DNA of 64,000 bases. Source: Demequina zhanjiangensis (GTDB lineage Bacteria; Actinomycetota; Actinomycetes; Actinomycetales; Demequinaceae). Shown piece by piece: positions 8,693 through 17,448 of the stretch. The position numbers were made by a program, and so were the translations under genes. The stretch is taken from positions 352,751-416,750 of the forward strand of contig NZ_JAUHPV010000003.1 of NCBI RefSeq assembly GCF_030418315.1. Direction: 5' to 3'. The notes under the pieces are model-generated. The model saw nothing but the letters and a program-made list of their open reading frames with translations. It ran no database searches and was not told the DNA's origin. Positions within the stretch are counted from its first letter, which is position 1; the number at the start of each line of letters is the position of its first letter.

Positions 8693-8961
8693 GCGGGCAC
8701 CGAGTCCAGGTCGCTCTCGAGCATCTCGACAAGCTCGTCGAGGATCTGGTCCGAGCCGTCGTCGCCGACAAGCGTGACGTCGTCACCGTGCGAGAGCCCA
8801 AGGCCCATGATCATGAGGATGCTGGAGGCGTCGATCGGGGCCTCGCCTGCACGGGCGATCGTGATGGCATGTCCGGACGCGGCGGCCTTCTTGGCGAAGA
8901 GTGCCGCGGGGCGGGCGTGGAGGCCCGTCAGGTTCGCGATGGTGGTCTGGCGCTGCGGCAT
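8689..8961 (-). CDS. ptsH: Phosphocarrier protein HPr
   Basis: Small phosphocarrier between Enzyme I and the sugar-specific EII proteins. 90 residues from the ATG at 8961. NLTGLHARPAALF contains the phosphorylatable His15; ASSILMIMGLGL corresponds to the regulatory Ser46 region (Ser46 or Ser47), but whether an HPr kinase exists here is unknown. A longer in-frame reading up to 9273 runs through the promoter, RAT and terminator and is not coding. The leader from about 9086 to 8962 carries an antitermination element, which is unusual for an actinobacterial ptsH. Confidence 0.95.
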   Translation of the reverse strand: MPQRQTTIANLTGLHARPAALFAKKAAASGHAITIARAGEAPIDASSILMIMGLGLSHGDDVTLVGDDGSDQILDELVEMLESDLDSVPA

Positions 8962-9010
8962 TTCTTGCCCTTTCTCGAGCTCCGTTGCTGGGGGCGGAAC
9001 AGGCCGGAGA

Positions 9011-9056
9011 AAACAAAAAAGACCTGGCGCGGCAGGTCTGCCGCTGTCCAGGTCTT
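9011..9056 (-). terminator. Conditional terminator in the ptsH leader
   Basis: On the minus strand a stem of AAGACCTGG and CCAGGTCTT (9048-9056 with 9019-9027), enclosing a second stem GCGGCA/TGCCGC (9029-9034 with 9039-9044), is followed by TTTTTTGTTT (9020-9011). This is a textbook intrinsic terminator, placed before ptsH, so it acts as an attenuator. Its 5' arm is shared with the adjacent RAT element, so the two RNA folds exclude each other. Confidence 0.85.
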
Positions 9057-9079
9057 GCCCGATGCTCCGGTCACAATCC
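9051..9079 (-). promoter_or_regulatory. Ribonucleic antiterminator (RAT) in the ptsH leader
   Basis: 29-nt element on the minus strand, beginning GGATTGTGACCGG and ending GGGCAAGACC. Length and both conserved ends match RAT sites bound by BglG/SacT/LicT proteins (family pattern GGATTGTxAC...GGCAAxACC). It overlaps the 5' arm of the terminator at 9011-9056. Binding of the antiterminator encoded at 11397-12266 would keep transcription going into ptsHI. Recognised by eye from family knowledge; not tested. Confidence 0.8.
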
Positions 9080-9092
9080 GTCAGTGCCGGGA

Positions 9093-9122
9093 ACCGTACC
9101 TCGCCCGGGCCGGGACGCGCAA
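9093..9122 (-). promoter_or_regulatory. Probable ptsH promoter
   Basis: Minus strand TTGCGC (9122-9117), 18-bp spacer, TACGGT (9098-9093). Transcription would start near 9086, a few bases before the RAT, which suits an antitermination leader. Confidence 0.5.
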
Positions 9123-9210
9123 GTCCTCGTGAGGTGAGGGTGGCTCCCTCGCGCGCGCGAGAAGAGACGAACCGGTTTGCAGGCCATGTGCCAGGTGCGA
9201 CACATTCCGG

Positions 9211-9239
9211 TTGCACGCGGTGCCGAGGAGTGTTAGGTT
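9211..9239 (+). promoter_or_regulatory. Probable promoter of the EIIBCA gene
   Basis: TTGCAC (9211-9216), 17-bp spacer, TAGGTT (9234-9239). The resulting leader contains the RAT at 9277 and the terminator at 9297. The same -10 hexamer TAGGTT with a 17-bp spacer occurs before pilB. The 8962-9417 gene-free stretch is thus fully occupied by two divergent promoters, two RATs and two attenuators. Confidence 0.55.
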
Positions 9240-9276
9240 CCTGCCAATCGCGGAATGACCCGCGATCGAACACACG

Positions 9277-9302
9277 GGATTGTTACTTTCCAAGGCAAGA
9301 CC
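9277..9302 (+). promoter_or_regulatory. RAT element in the EIIBCA leader
   Basis: Begins GGATTGTTACTTTCC and ends AAGGCAAGACC, 26 nt. Both conserved ends match BglG-type RAT sites; the apical stem (CTT/AAG around a 3-nt loop) is shorter than the usual 29-30 nt element. Its 3' end overlaps the 5' arm of the terminator at 9297-9369. Confidence 0.8.
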
Positions 9303-9369
9303 CGGGTCTCGAAGGACGCGCAGCCCATGGCTGCGACGATGCGTCGCTTCTCGAGCCCCGGGTCTTTTT
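9297..9369 (+). terminator. Conditional terminator in the EIIBCA leader
   Basis: AAGACCCGGG (9297-9306) pairs with CCCGGGTCTT (9357-9366), followed by a T-run (9365-9369). The loop holds a second perfect stem CGCAGCC/GGCTGCG (9319-9325 with 9329-9335). The hairpin lies 48 nt before the gene start and is an attenuator, mutually exclusive with the RAT. Confidence 0.85.
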
Positions 9370-9417
9370 GCGTCTTGGGGCAGGTGGCGGCCCTGCGAGC
9401 TGATTCAAGGAGGAATC

Positions 9418-11277
9418 ATGGCAGCTCCGACGAAGTACGACTCGACCGCATCGGCGGTCATCTCCGCGATCGGAGGTGCTGAGAACGTCAAGTCCGTGAC
9501 CCACTGCGCGACACGGCTCCGTTTCCAGCTCAACGACCGCGACAAGGCCGACAAGGCGAAGGTGGAGTCCACCAAGGGCGTCATCACCGTCGTCGAGTCC
9601 GGTGGACAGTTCCAGGTCGTGATAGGCAACGACGTCGCGAAGGTCTACGAGAGCATCGTGGAGCGCGAGAACGTCACGGCATCCGAGGGTGGCGGCGGCG
9701 GAGGCGGCATCATGGCCCGTCTGATCGACCTGGTCACCAGCATCTTCACGCCGTTCCTGTGGATCCTCGCCGGCACCGGACTCCTCAAGGCGCTGCTCGC
9801 CACGGCCGTGGCGATCTGGCCCTCGTTCGCCGCCACGTCCACCTACGCGATCTGGTTCGCAGCCGGTGACGCGGCATTCCAGTTCCTTCCCGCCTTCCTG
9901 GCGATCACCGCCGCGAAGAAGTTCAAGGCGAACCAGTGGGTGGCGCTCGCCATCGCCGGGGCGCTCATCTACTCGCAGACCGTCGCGGTCATCGAGGGTC
10001 AGACGCTGTACGCGTTCGCCGGCGGCGGCGGCTCGCTCGACTTCCTCGGGATCCCCGTGACGATGCCTGCCTACCTGTCGGCCGTCATCCCGGTCATCCT
10101 CGCGGTGTACGTGCAGGCCAAGCTCGAGGTGCTCCTCGACAAGGTGCTGCCCTCCGCGATCCGCAACTTCGTGAGCCCCCTCGTCGTCATCGCGCTGATC
10201 GTGCCCGCGACCTTCATCGTCATCGGCCCGGTCTCCGACTGGCTCGGCACCGGCCTGTCCAACGGCGTGAACTGGTTCTGGGGACTCAGCCCCGCCATCG
10301 GTGGCGCCATCATGGGTGGTCTCTGGCAGGTCTTCGTGATCTTCGGTCTGCACTGGGGATTCGTGCCCGTCATCGTCCAGGACCTCTCGACGCAGGGCTA
10401 CTCGCTCCTCACCGGACCGCTGTTCGCCGCGGTGCTCGCCCAGGGCGCCGCCACGGCCGCGGTGCTCATCAAGACCCGCAACAAGGACCTCAAGGGCGTC
10501 GCCGGTCCTGCGGCGATCTCCGGCATCCTCGCAGGCATCACCGAGCCCGCGATCTACGGTGTCACCCTGCGTCTGAAGAAGCCGTTCATCTACGGCGTCA
10601 TCGGTGGTGCCATCGGTGGTGCGATCGCAGCAGCCGGCGGCTCGGCCGCGGAGGGCTTCGTCCTTCCCGGACTCATCACGCTGACCGCGACCGTGAACAT
10701 CGGCTCGTTCGCCATGCAGCTCATCGGCACCGGTCTCGCGATGGTGATCGCCTTCACCCTGACGCTCGTGCTCGGCTTCAAGGACATCCCGTCGGATGTC
10801 GAGGCCGTGGGTGAGGTCGTGGACGCGGGAGACGTCGAGGTCGGGGCCCCCGTCGCCGGCACCGTCATCCCGCTGGCCGAGGTCAACGACAAGGTCTTCT
10901 CGTCGGGCGCTCTCGGCCATGGCGCAGGAGTGCTCCCCACGTCCGGCACCGTCGTGTCGCCGGTCGCGGGCGAGGTCGTCTCGGCGATGCCTCACGCCTA
11001 CGGGATCCGCACCCCGGGTGGGCTGGAGGTGCTGGTCCACATCGGCATCGACACCGTGAAGCTCGACGGCAAGCACTTCGAGCCGAAGGCGATCCAGGGC
11101 TCCACCGTCGCACGCGGCGATGCGCTCGCCGAGGTCGACTTCGAGGCGCTCAAGGCCGACGGGTTCGACACGACGACGCTGGTGATCATCACCAACGCCG
11201 GCGAGGGAGACCACGTGACGATGTCCACAGACGCCGTGGTCGACGGCGCCGCGGACCTGATCACCGTCGTCCGCTGA
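9418..11277 (+). CDS. Beta-glucoside-type PTS permease, EIIBCA fusion (BglF/BglP family)
   Basis: Imports and phosphorylates a sugar, by context probably an aryl-beta-glucoside or cellobiose-like disaccharide. 619 residues from the ATG at 9418 (GGAGGAATC upstream). Order is EIIB (Cys30 in SVTHCATRLRF), a seven-Gly linker, a membrane EIIC of about eight to ten segments (residues 100-470, with the family motif GITEPAIYGV), then EIIA with His541 in LVHIGIDTVKLDGKHF. The order B-C-A matches E. coli BglF. It lies between a RAT leader and an antiterminator gene, with a phospho-beta-glucosidase downstream, the classic bgl arrangement. In the family the EIIB domain also phosphorylates and inhibits the antiterminator when no substrate is present. 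Confidence 0.94.
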   Translation: MAAPTKYDSTASAVISAIGGAENVKSVTHCATRLRFQLNDRDKADKAKVESTKGVITVVESGGQFQVVIGNDVAKVYESIVERENVTASEGGGGGGGIMARLIDLVTSIFTPFLWILAGTGLLKALLATAVAIWPSFAATSTYAIWFAAGDAAFQFLPAFLAITAAKKFKANQWVALAIAGALIYSQTVAVIEGQTLYAFAGGGGSLDFLGIPVTMPAYLSAVIPVILAVYVQAKLEVLLDKVLPSAIRNFVSPLVVIALIVPATFIVIGPVSDWLGTGLSNGVNWFWGLSPAIGGAIMGGLWQVFVIFGLHWGFVPVIVQDLSTQGYSLLTGPLFAAVLAQGAATAAVLIKTRNKDLKGVAGPAAISGILAGITEPAIYGVTLRLKKPFIYGVIGGAIGGAIAAAGGSAAEGFVLPGLITLTATVNIGSFAMQLIGTGLAMVIAFTLTLVLGFKDIPSDVEAVGEVVDAGDVEVGAPVAGTVIPLAEVNDKVFSSGALGHGAGVLPTSGTVVSPVAGEVVSAMPHAYGIRTPGGLEVLVHIGIDTVKLDGKHFEPKAIQGSTVARGDALAEVDFEALKADGFDTTTLVIITNAGEGDHVTMSTDAVVDGAADLITVVR

Positions 11278-11281
11278 GCCT

Positions 11282-11320
11282 CCGGTCCGGGTCCGTGCCA
11301 GACGCGCGGACCCGGACCGG
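11282..11320 (+). terminator. Intrinsic terminator after EIIBCA
   Basis: Perfect 14-bp inverted repeat (CCGGTCCGGGTCCG at 11282-11295, CGGACCCGGACCGG at 11307-11320), 11-nt loop, then GTGCTTTCCT. It begins 5 nt after the stop codon and should separate the permease transcript from the antiterminator gene, at least in part. Confidence 0.75.
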
Positions 11321-11336
11321 GTGCTTTCCTCAGATG

Positions 11337-11349
11337 ACGCAGATTGCGT
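11337..11349. promoter_or_regulatory. Small dyad upstream of the antiterminator gene
   Basis: ACGCA-GAT-TGCGT, a 5-bp perfect dyad about 50 bp before the start codon at 11397. It could be part of a promoter or operator for the antiterminator gene; no RAT is seen here. Purely tentative. Confidence 0.25.
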
Positions 11350-11396
11350 ATCGTCAGGACCAGGTGCAACGCCGCACCGATGAAGGGAAGAGGTCG

Positions 11397-12255
11397 ATGA
11401 AGGTCGCCAAGGTCTTCAACAACTCGGTCGTGCTCGGCACGGACGAGCAGGGAGGCGAGGTCGTGCTGTTCGGGCGCGGCGTCGGCTTTCAGGCGAAGCG
11501 CGGCGACGTCGTCGACGAGTCCCTCATCGAGAGGCGCTTCGTACCGGGTGCGAACGCCTCGGCGGAGCGGATCGCGGCACTCGTCGACGAGCTCCCCGGC
11601 GAGGACATCGACCTCACCGAGAAGATCGTCGCGGAGGGCCGCGTGGCGCTCGGCGACCATGTCACCGATCATGTGCTCGTCCCGCTCGCTGACCACATCA
11701 GCTTCGCCCTGCGGCGGGCCCGCGAAGGCGCGCCCGTCATCGAGTACCCGCTCCGGTACGAGGTGGAGTCCCTCTACCCGGAGGAGCTCGCCTTCGCACG
11801 CCACGCTCTTCACCTGATCGAGGAGGCGAGCGGCGTGCCGCTGCCGGACGTCGAGGCGGTTCCTCTGGCCCTGCACTTCGTGAACGCGCAGTTCGGGGCG
11901 CGGGACATCTCCACGACGATGAACATGACGACCGAGCTGGCGCACCTGCTCGACATCATCCGCCAGGAGTACTCGGCCGACATCGACGAGGACTCGACCG
12001 CGGTGGCACGATTCGTCACGCACCTGCGCTACCTGTACGTCAGGGGCCGCAGTGGCATCCGCCGCGATCTCGAGACGCCCCCGCTCGCGCAGGCGATCAA
12101 GGCGACCCAGCCGAGAGAGCATGCGACCGCGCAGCGGATGGCCGAGTACCTCGCAAGCCGCTACGGGTGGGACGTCGGCGAGGGAGAGGTCCTGTACCTC
12201 TCGATCCACGTCATGCGGCTCACCGCCGGCCTCGGCGTCTCCACAGGACCCGGCG

Positions 12256-12266
<11 letters not shown>
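11397..12266 (+). CDS. BglG/LicT-family transcriptional antiterminator
   Basis: RNA-binding antiterminator that stabilises RAT hairpins and prevents termination. 289 residues from the ATG at 11397 (GGGAAGAGG upstream). An N-terminal co-antiterminator RNA-binding domain (MKVAKVFNNSVVLG..., residues 1-56) is followed by two PTS regulation domains. The four regulatory histidines of the family are visible: LADHISFAL and LALHFVNAQ in PRD1, RFVTHLRYL and LSIHVMRL in PRD2. Likely targets in the window are the RATs at 9277-9302 and 9051-9079. The 3' end overlaps a small EIIB gene by 11 bp. A few in-frame codons upstream of 11397 are open, but this ATG starts the conserved domain. Confidence 0.93.
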
Positions 12267-14023
<1,757 letters not shown>

Positions 14024-14029
14024 CGCAGG

Positions 14030-14074
14030 GTCGAGCGGAGGGCGCTTCCCGGGCGGGCGAGCCCTCCGCTCGAC
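14030..14074 (+). terminator. Intrinsic terminator after the phospho-beta-glucosidase gene
   Basis: Perfect 14-bp inverted repeat (GTCGAGCGGAGGGC at 14030-14043, GCCCTCCGCTCGAC at 14061-14074). Confidence 0.7.
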
Positions 14075-14092
14075 ACAAGGCAGGATGAGGCT

Positions 14093-15046
14093 ATGAGACT
14101 TGCGCTACTCGGCTCAGGGATGATCGTGCAGGAGCTGCTGTCCGTCGCAGGCGATGTGCCTGGCCTGACACTGGCCGCGATCCAGGGAAGGCCGGCGTCG
14201 AAGGATCGGCTCGACGCATTGGCCGCCGAGCACGGCATCGCGACGGTGTACACAGACCTGGAGGAATGCCTGGCCGACCCCGACGTCGACACCGTATACA
14301 TCGGGCTGCCCAACGATCTGCATCACGCGGCAGCCAAGGCCTCGCTGCTGGCCGGCAAGCACGTGGTCTGCGAGAAGCCCTTCACCAGCACTGTCGAGGA
14401 GCTCGACGAGCTGATCGCCCTGGCGAAGGAACGCGAGCTGATGCTGGTCGAGGCGATCAGCACGGTGCACCATGCCTCGTACAGGGAGATCGTGCGACGG
14501 CTGCCGACCCTCGGACGCCTCAGGCTCGTCGAGTGCGTCTACTCCCAGCGGTCGTCACGGTACGACGCGTTCCGCGCGGGAGACATCCATCCGGCCTTCG
14601 ATCCCGCGCGAGGCGGGGGAGCGCTACGGGACCTCGGCATCTACGGCATCCACTTCGTCGTGGGACTGCTCGGCGAGCCGACGAACGTCTCCTACCACCC
14701 CACCCTCGAGCGTGGGGTCGACACGAACGGCGTGCTGGTGCTCTCCTACCCGGAGTCCCAGGCCGTCGTCGTCTGCGCGAAGGACTCCCAGGCGTCGTCC
14801 CATGCGACGGTCCAGGGCGACGAGGCGACCATCGAGATGCACGGCGCACCCAACACGTGCGGACCCCTCACGGTCTCCGGACGCGAGAGCAGGGAGTACC
14901 TTGACCCCGCCACGCACCCGCATCGCATGGTGGACGAGTTCCTCGAGTTCGTCCGGATCCTTGAGGACGGCGACATGGTCGCGCGCGACAGGCTGCTGGA
15001 GCACAGCCGCACCGTTCTGAGGACCCTCGAGCGCGCGTCCGCCTGA
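14093..15046 (+). CDS. Gfo/Idh/MocA family oxidoreductase
   Basis: NAD(P)-dependent sugar or cyclitol dehydrogenase of unknown substrate. 317 residues. A Rossmann start (LALLGSGMI), DVDTVYIGLPNDLHH, and the family motif GKHVVCEKPFTST with its catalytic Lys are visible, then the C-terminal substrate domain with GGGALRDLGIYGIHFV containing the conserved Asp/His region. The ATG at 14093 has no ribosome-binding site, but CAGGAT lies 6 nt before it, as in the leaderless genes of this window. It sits between the bgl locus and the glycan cassette, separated from both by its own signals, so its pathway cannot be assigned. Confidence 0.85.
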   Translation: MRLALLGSGMIVQELLSVAGDVPGLTLAAIQGRPASKDRLDALAAEHGIATVYTDLEECLADPDVDTVYIGLPNDLHHAAAKASLLAGKHVVCEKPFTSTVEELDELIALAKERELMLVEAISTVHHASYREIVRRLPTLGRLRLVECVYSQRSSRYDAFRAGDIHPAFDPARGGGALRDLGIYGIHFVVGLLGEPTNVSYHPTLERGVDTNGVLVLSYPESQAVVVCAKDSQASSHATVQGDEATIEMHGAPNTCGPLTVSGRESREYLDPATHPHRMVDEFLEFVRILEDGDMVARDRLLEHSRTVLRTLERASA

Positions 15047-15064
15047 CGGGCCGCGGCTACCGGC

Positions 15065-15076
15065 TAGCGTGGCCTC
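15065..15076 (+). promoter_or_regulatory. Leaderless-type -10 box before the GT4 gene
   Basis: TAGCGT (15065-15070) ends 6 nt before the GTG start at 15077, and no Shine-Dalgarno sequence is present. Transcription would begin at the start codon. Confidence 0.45.
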
Positions 15077-16300
15077 GTGGACATCCTCGTGGTCGCCTCG
15101 ACCCTGCCGGCTGATGCGGACGACCAGGTCCCCAGGTTCGTGCTGGACCAGGCGCTCTCGCTCGCAGCCGCCGACCCGGACGTGACGGTGCGGCTGCTCG
15201 CGCCCCACACTCCGCGATCGCGTGCCCGGAGCTGGCCGCAGGTCGAGGGCGCTGACGGCCGGGTGACACAGGACCGCTTCGGCTACGCGCCCCGGAGCCT
15301 GGAGACGCTGACCGCGCGCGGGATCATGCCGGCGATCGCGGAGCGGCGTGCCCTTGTGGGCGTCGTGCCTCTGATGTTCGCAGGCGAGCATCGTGCGCTG
15401 AGGCGCGCGGTCAAGGCGCGTCGTCCCGACGTGATCTACGCGCATTGGTTCACCCCGCAGGCCATCGTCGCCTCGTCCGTCGCGCGACGGATGAGGGTGC
15501 CCTTCGGGTTCACCACGCACGCCTCGGACGTCGTCGTCCTTCGGCGGCTCGGGCCCGTGGGCAACCGCATCGTCAGGACGGTGGTCTCGCGCGCCGCCTT
15601 CGCCACGGCGGTCAGCGGTCAGACCGCGACCAAGCTGCTCGACTTCTTCACGGGGGAGCGCAGGGCAGAGGTGGAGGCGGAGCTCGCGGTCGCTCCGATG
15701 GGGGCGCCAGCCGTGAACAAGGGGGTTCCGGCAGGGGACCCGCACACCGTGTGCGTGATCGCGCGTCTCGTGGAGAAGAAGGGCATTCACGTGCTCCTGG
15801 ACGCCTGGCCTTCGGTCCGCGCGAACGTTCCCGACGCGCGACTCCTCATCGGGGGAGACGGGCCGTGGCGCTCCAGGCTTGAGGCGCAGGCGAGGGGCGT
15901 GGACGGTGTCGAGTTCGTCGGCTATGTCACCGGCGACGCCAAGGCCTCGCTCGAGCAGCGCGCTGGCATCGTGGCGGTGCCCTCGATCGTGGGACGCGAC
16001 GGCGACTCGGAGGGGCTTCCCGTGGCCGCCCTCGAAGCGTTGGCCCGAGGCGCCGCGCTCGTTGTCAGCGACGCCTCTGGCGCCCAGGAGCTGCTGTACG
16101 ACAGCGACGCCGGCGCCGTCGTCGGGGCGGGTGATCCCGAGGCCTTGGCAGACGCGCTGGTCGCGCTCATGGGTCGTGACGACGGCGCGCGCGAGCGAGC
16201 CCGTGAGGCGGCCCTCCATGTCGCAGAGAGTCACAGCTGGGAGGCGCTCGCCCCGGACATGCTGCGCCGACTCGACGCTGCGGCAGGATGGTCCGCGTGA
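15077..16300 (+). CDS. GT4-family glycosyltransferase
   Basis: Retaining glycosyltransferase using a nucleotide sugar; acceptor unknown. 407 residues from the GTG at 15077. The N-terminal acceptor domain includes AHWFTPQAIVASSVARR and TTHASDVVVL. The C-terminal donor domain shows VCVIARLVEKKGIHVLLDAW, GGDGPWRSRLEAQA and DSEGLPVAALEALA, the E-x7-E motif of GT4. No membrane segment is evident. The stop codon overlaps the next gene (GTGA, 16297-16300). With the pyruvyl transferase and flippase-like protein it probably builds a cell-envelope glycan. Confidence 0.88.
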   Translation: MDILVVASTLPADADDQVPRFVLDQALSLAAADPDVTVRLLAPHTPRSRARSWPQVEGADGRVTQDRFGYAPRSLETLTARGIMPAIAERRALVGVVPLMFAGEHRALRRAVKARRPDVIYAHWFTPQAIVASSVARRMRVPFGFTTHASDVVVLRRLGPVGNRIVRTVVSRAAFATAVSGQTATKLLDFFTGERRAEVEAELAVAPMGAPAVNKGVPAGDPHTVCVIARLVEKKGIHVLLDAWPSVRANVPDARLLIGGDGPWRSRLEAQARGVDGVEFVGYVTGDAKASLEQRAGIVAVPSIVGRDGDSEGLPVAALEALARGAALVVSDASGAQELLYDSDAGAVVGAGDPEALADALVALMGRDDGARERAREAALHVAESHSWEALAPDMLRRLDAAAGWSA

Positions 16301-17448
16301 AGATCCTCCTCATGAACTCGGACCTCGCCGCCAACCGCGGCGACCGGGCGATCGCCGCCGGCCTCATCGCGCTCGCACGCGACACCTTCCCCGACGCCCA
16401 GATCACCCTGGTGTCCCAGGAGGCGGAGCGCGATGGGGAGTGGTTCGGTGCGTCGGTGCTGCCGCAGAACATCCACTCGCTCAACCCGCTCGACTGGTGG
16501 AGGCTCCTGCGCGCTGCACGTCGGGCGGACCTGGTGCTGTGGGGTGGGGGAGAGCTGCTCAAGGACTACACGAACCGGCTCGGCGTCTGGTACTGGTCGC
16601 TCAAGATGCATCTGGTGTCCGTGGCGAACGCCCAGCTGGTCGGCGTCTTCCAGGGGATCGGCCCCACGAGCGCGCCGTCCAGCCGCTGGCTGATAGTCCG
16701 AACCGTCTCCCGCACGAAGGCCTTCCTGACCAGGGATGAGCAGTCGAAGGAACGGCTCGAGGCGTGGGGCGTGCGGCCGGGGCTCGTGACGTCGAGCTTC
16801 GACTCCGCGGTGTACGCGTCCGACGTGGATCCCGACGTGAAGAGCCCCGCCTCGAGATTCGCGATCGTGGCCCCGCGTCGATGGTTCCATTACACGAAGG
16901 GCGGCTGGCTTCCTCACCGCTGGCGTCGCGGGCAGGGGCCCTCGCCGCGCTCCGAGCTCCTCGAGCAGCGCGTGGTCCAGCTGATCGATCTCCTTGTCGC
17001 GCAGCACGGCGACGTGGTCCTGCTCCCGATGCACATGGGTGAGGACCCGGACTATGCACGCGCGCTCCGTGACAGGGCCGCTCACCCGCACAGGGTGCAC
17101 GTGCTCGCGGACGACGACCTCGGCCCACGCGCGCTCCGCTCGCTCGTGTCGCGGGCCGACGTGATGATCGCGCTGCGACTCCACGCCGGCATCGTCGCGA
17201 CGTCGGTCGGGGTGCCGACCGTCACCTACTTCTATGTGGACAAGGGGCGGCTCTTCGCCCATCAGGTGGACGCCGACGCGTACACGCGCCCCATGGAGCG
17301 CCTCCTCGAGGACGACGCTCTTGAGGACTTCTCGGCGATGTCCGCGGCAGTCGTCGACGACGATTCCCAGCGTGCCGCCGGCGAGGCCCGGATCGCTGAG
17401 ATGCGTGCGCGGCTCCGCGAGGACTTCCGTGAGGCCGTGAGCCGATGA
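16297..17448 (+). CDS. Polysaccharide pyruvyl transferase family protein (CsaB/WcaK-like)
   Basis: Members of this family add a pyruvyl ketal from phosphoenolpyruvate to sugars of surface polymers. About 383 residues from the GTG at 16297, which overlaps the previous stop codon by 4 bp; an ATG three codons earlier (16288) is possible. The start KILLMNSDLAANRGDRAI, the stretch LVLWGGGELLKDYT and the C-terminal ALRLHAGIVATSVGVPTV are family hallmarks, the last containing the conserved HxG. The stop codon overlaps the next gene (ATGA, 17445-17448). The glycan it modifies is unknown. In actinobacteria and bacilli such enzymes can make S-layer or teichuronic-type attachment polymers. Confidence 0.88.
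   Translation: MKILLMNSDLAANRGDRAIAAGLIALARDTFPDAQITLVSQEAERDGEWFGASVLPQNIHSLNPLDWWRLLRAARRADLVLWGGGELLKDYTNRLGVWYWSLKMHLVSVANAQLVGVFQGIGPTSAPSSRWLIVRTVSRTKAFLTRDEQSKERLEAWGVRPGLVTSSFDSAVYASDVDPDVKSPASRFAIVAPRRWFHYTKGGWLPHRWRRGQGPSPRSELLEQRVVQLIDLLVAQHGDVVLLPMHMGEDPDYARALRDRAAHPHRVHVLADDDLGPRALRSLVSRADVMIALRLHAGIVATSVGVPTVTYFYVDKGRLFAHQVDADAYTRPMERLLEDDALEDFSAMSAAVVDDDSQRAAGEARIAEMRARLREDFREAVSR

Noticed and set aside
8962..9273. In-frame N-terminal extension of HPr to 194 residues
   Set aside because: It reads through the promoter, RAT and terminator; HPr is normally 85-90 residues and the ATG at 8961 starts the domain exactly.
9283..11214. Long open frame antisense to the EIIBCA gene
   Set aside because: Low-complexity Arg/Asp/His composition typical of the shadow of a GC-rich gene; no domain, while the plus strand has a full PTS permease.
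11278..11396. A third RAT in front of the antiterminator gene
   Set aside because: Only a plain terminator and a small ACGCA/TGCGT dyad are present; the GGATTGT and GGCAAGACC ends are missing.
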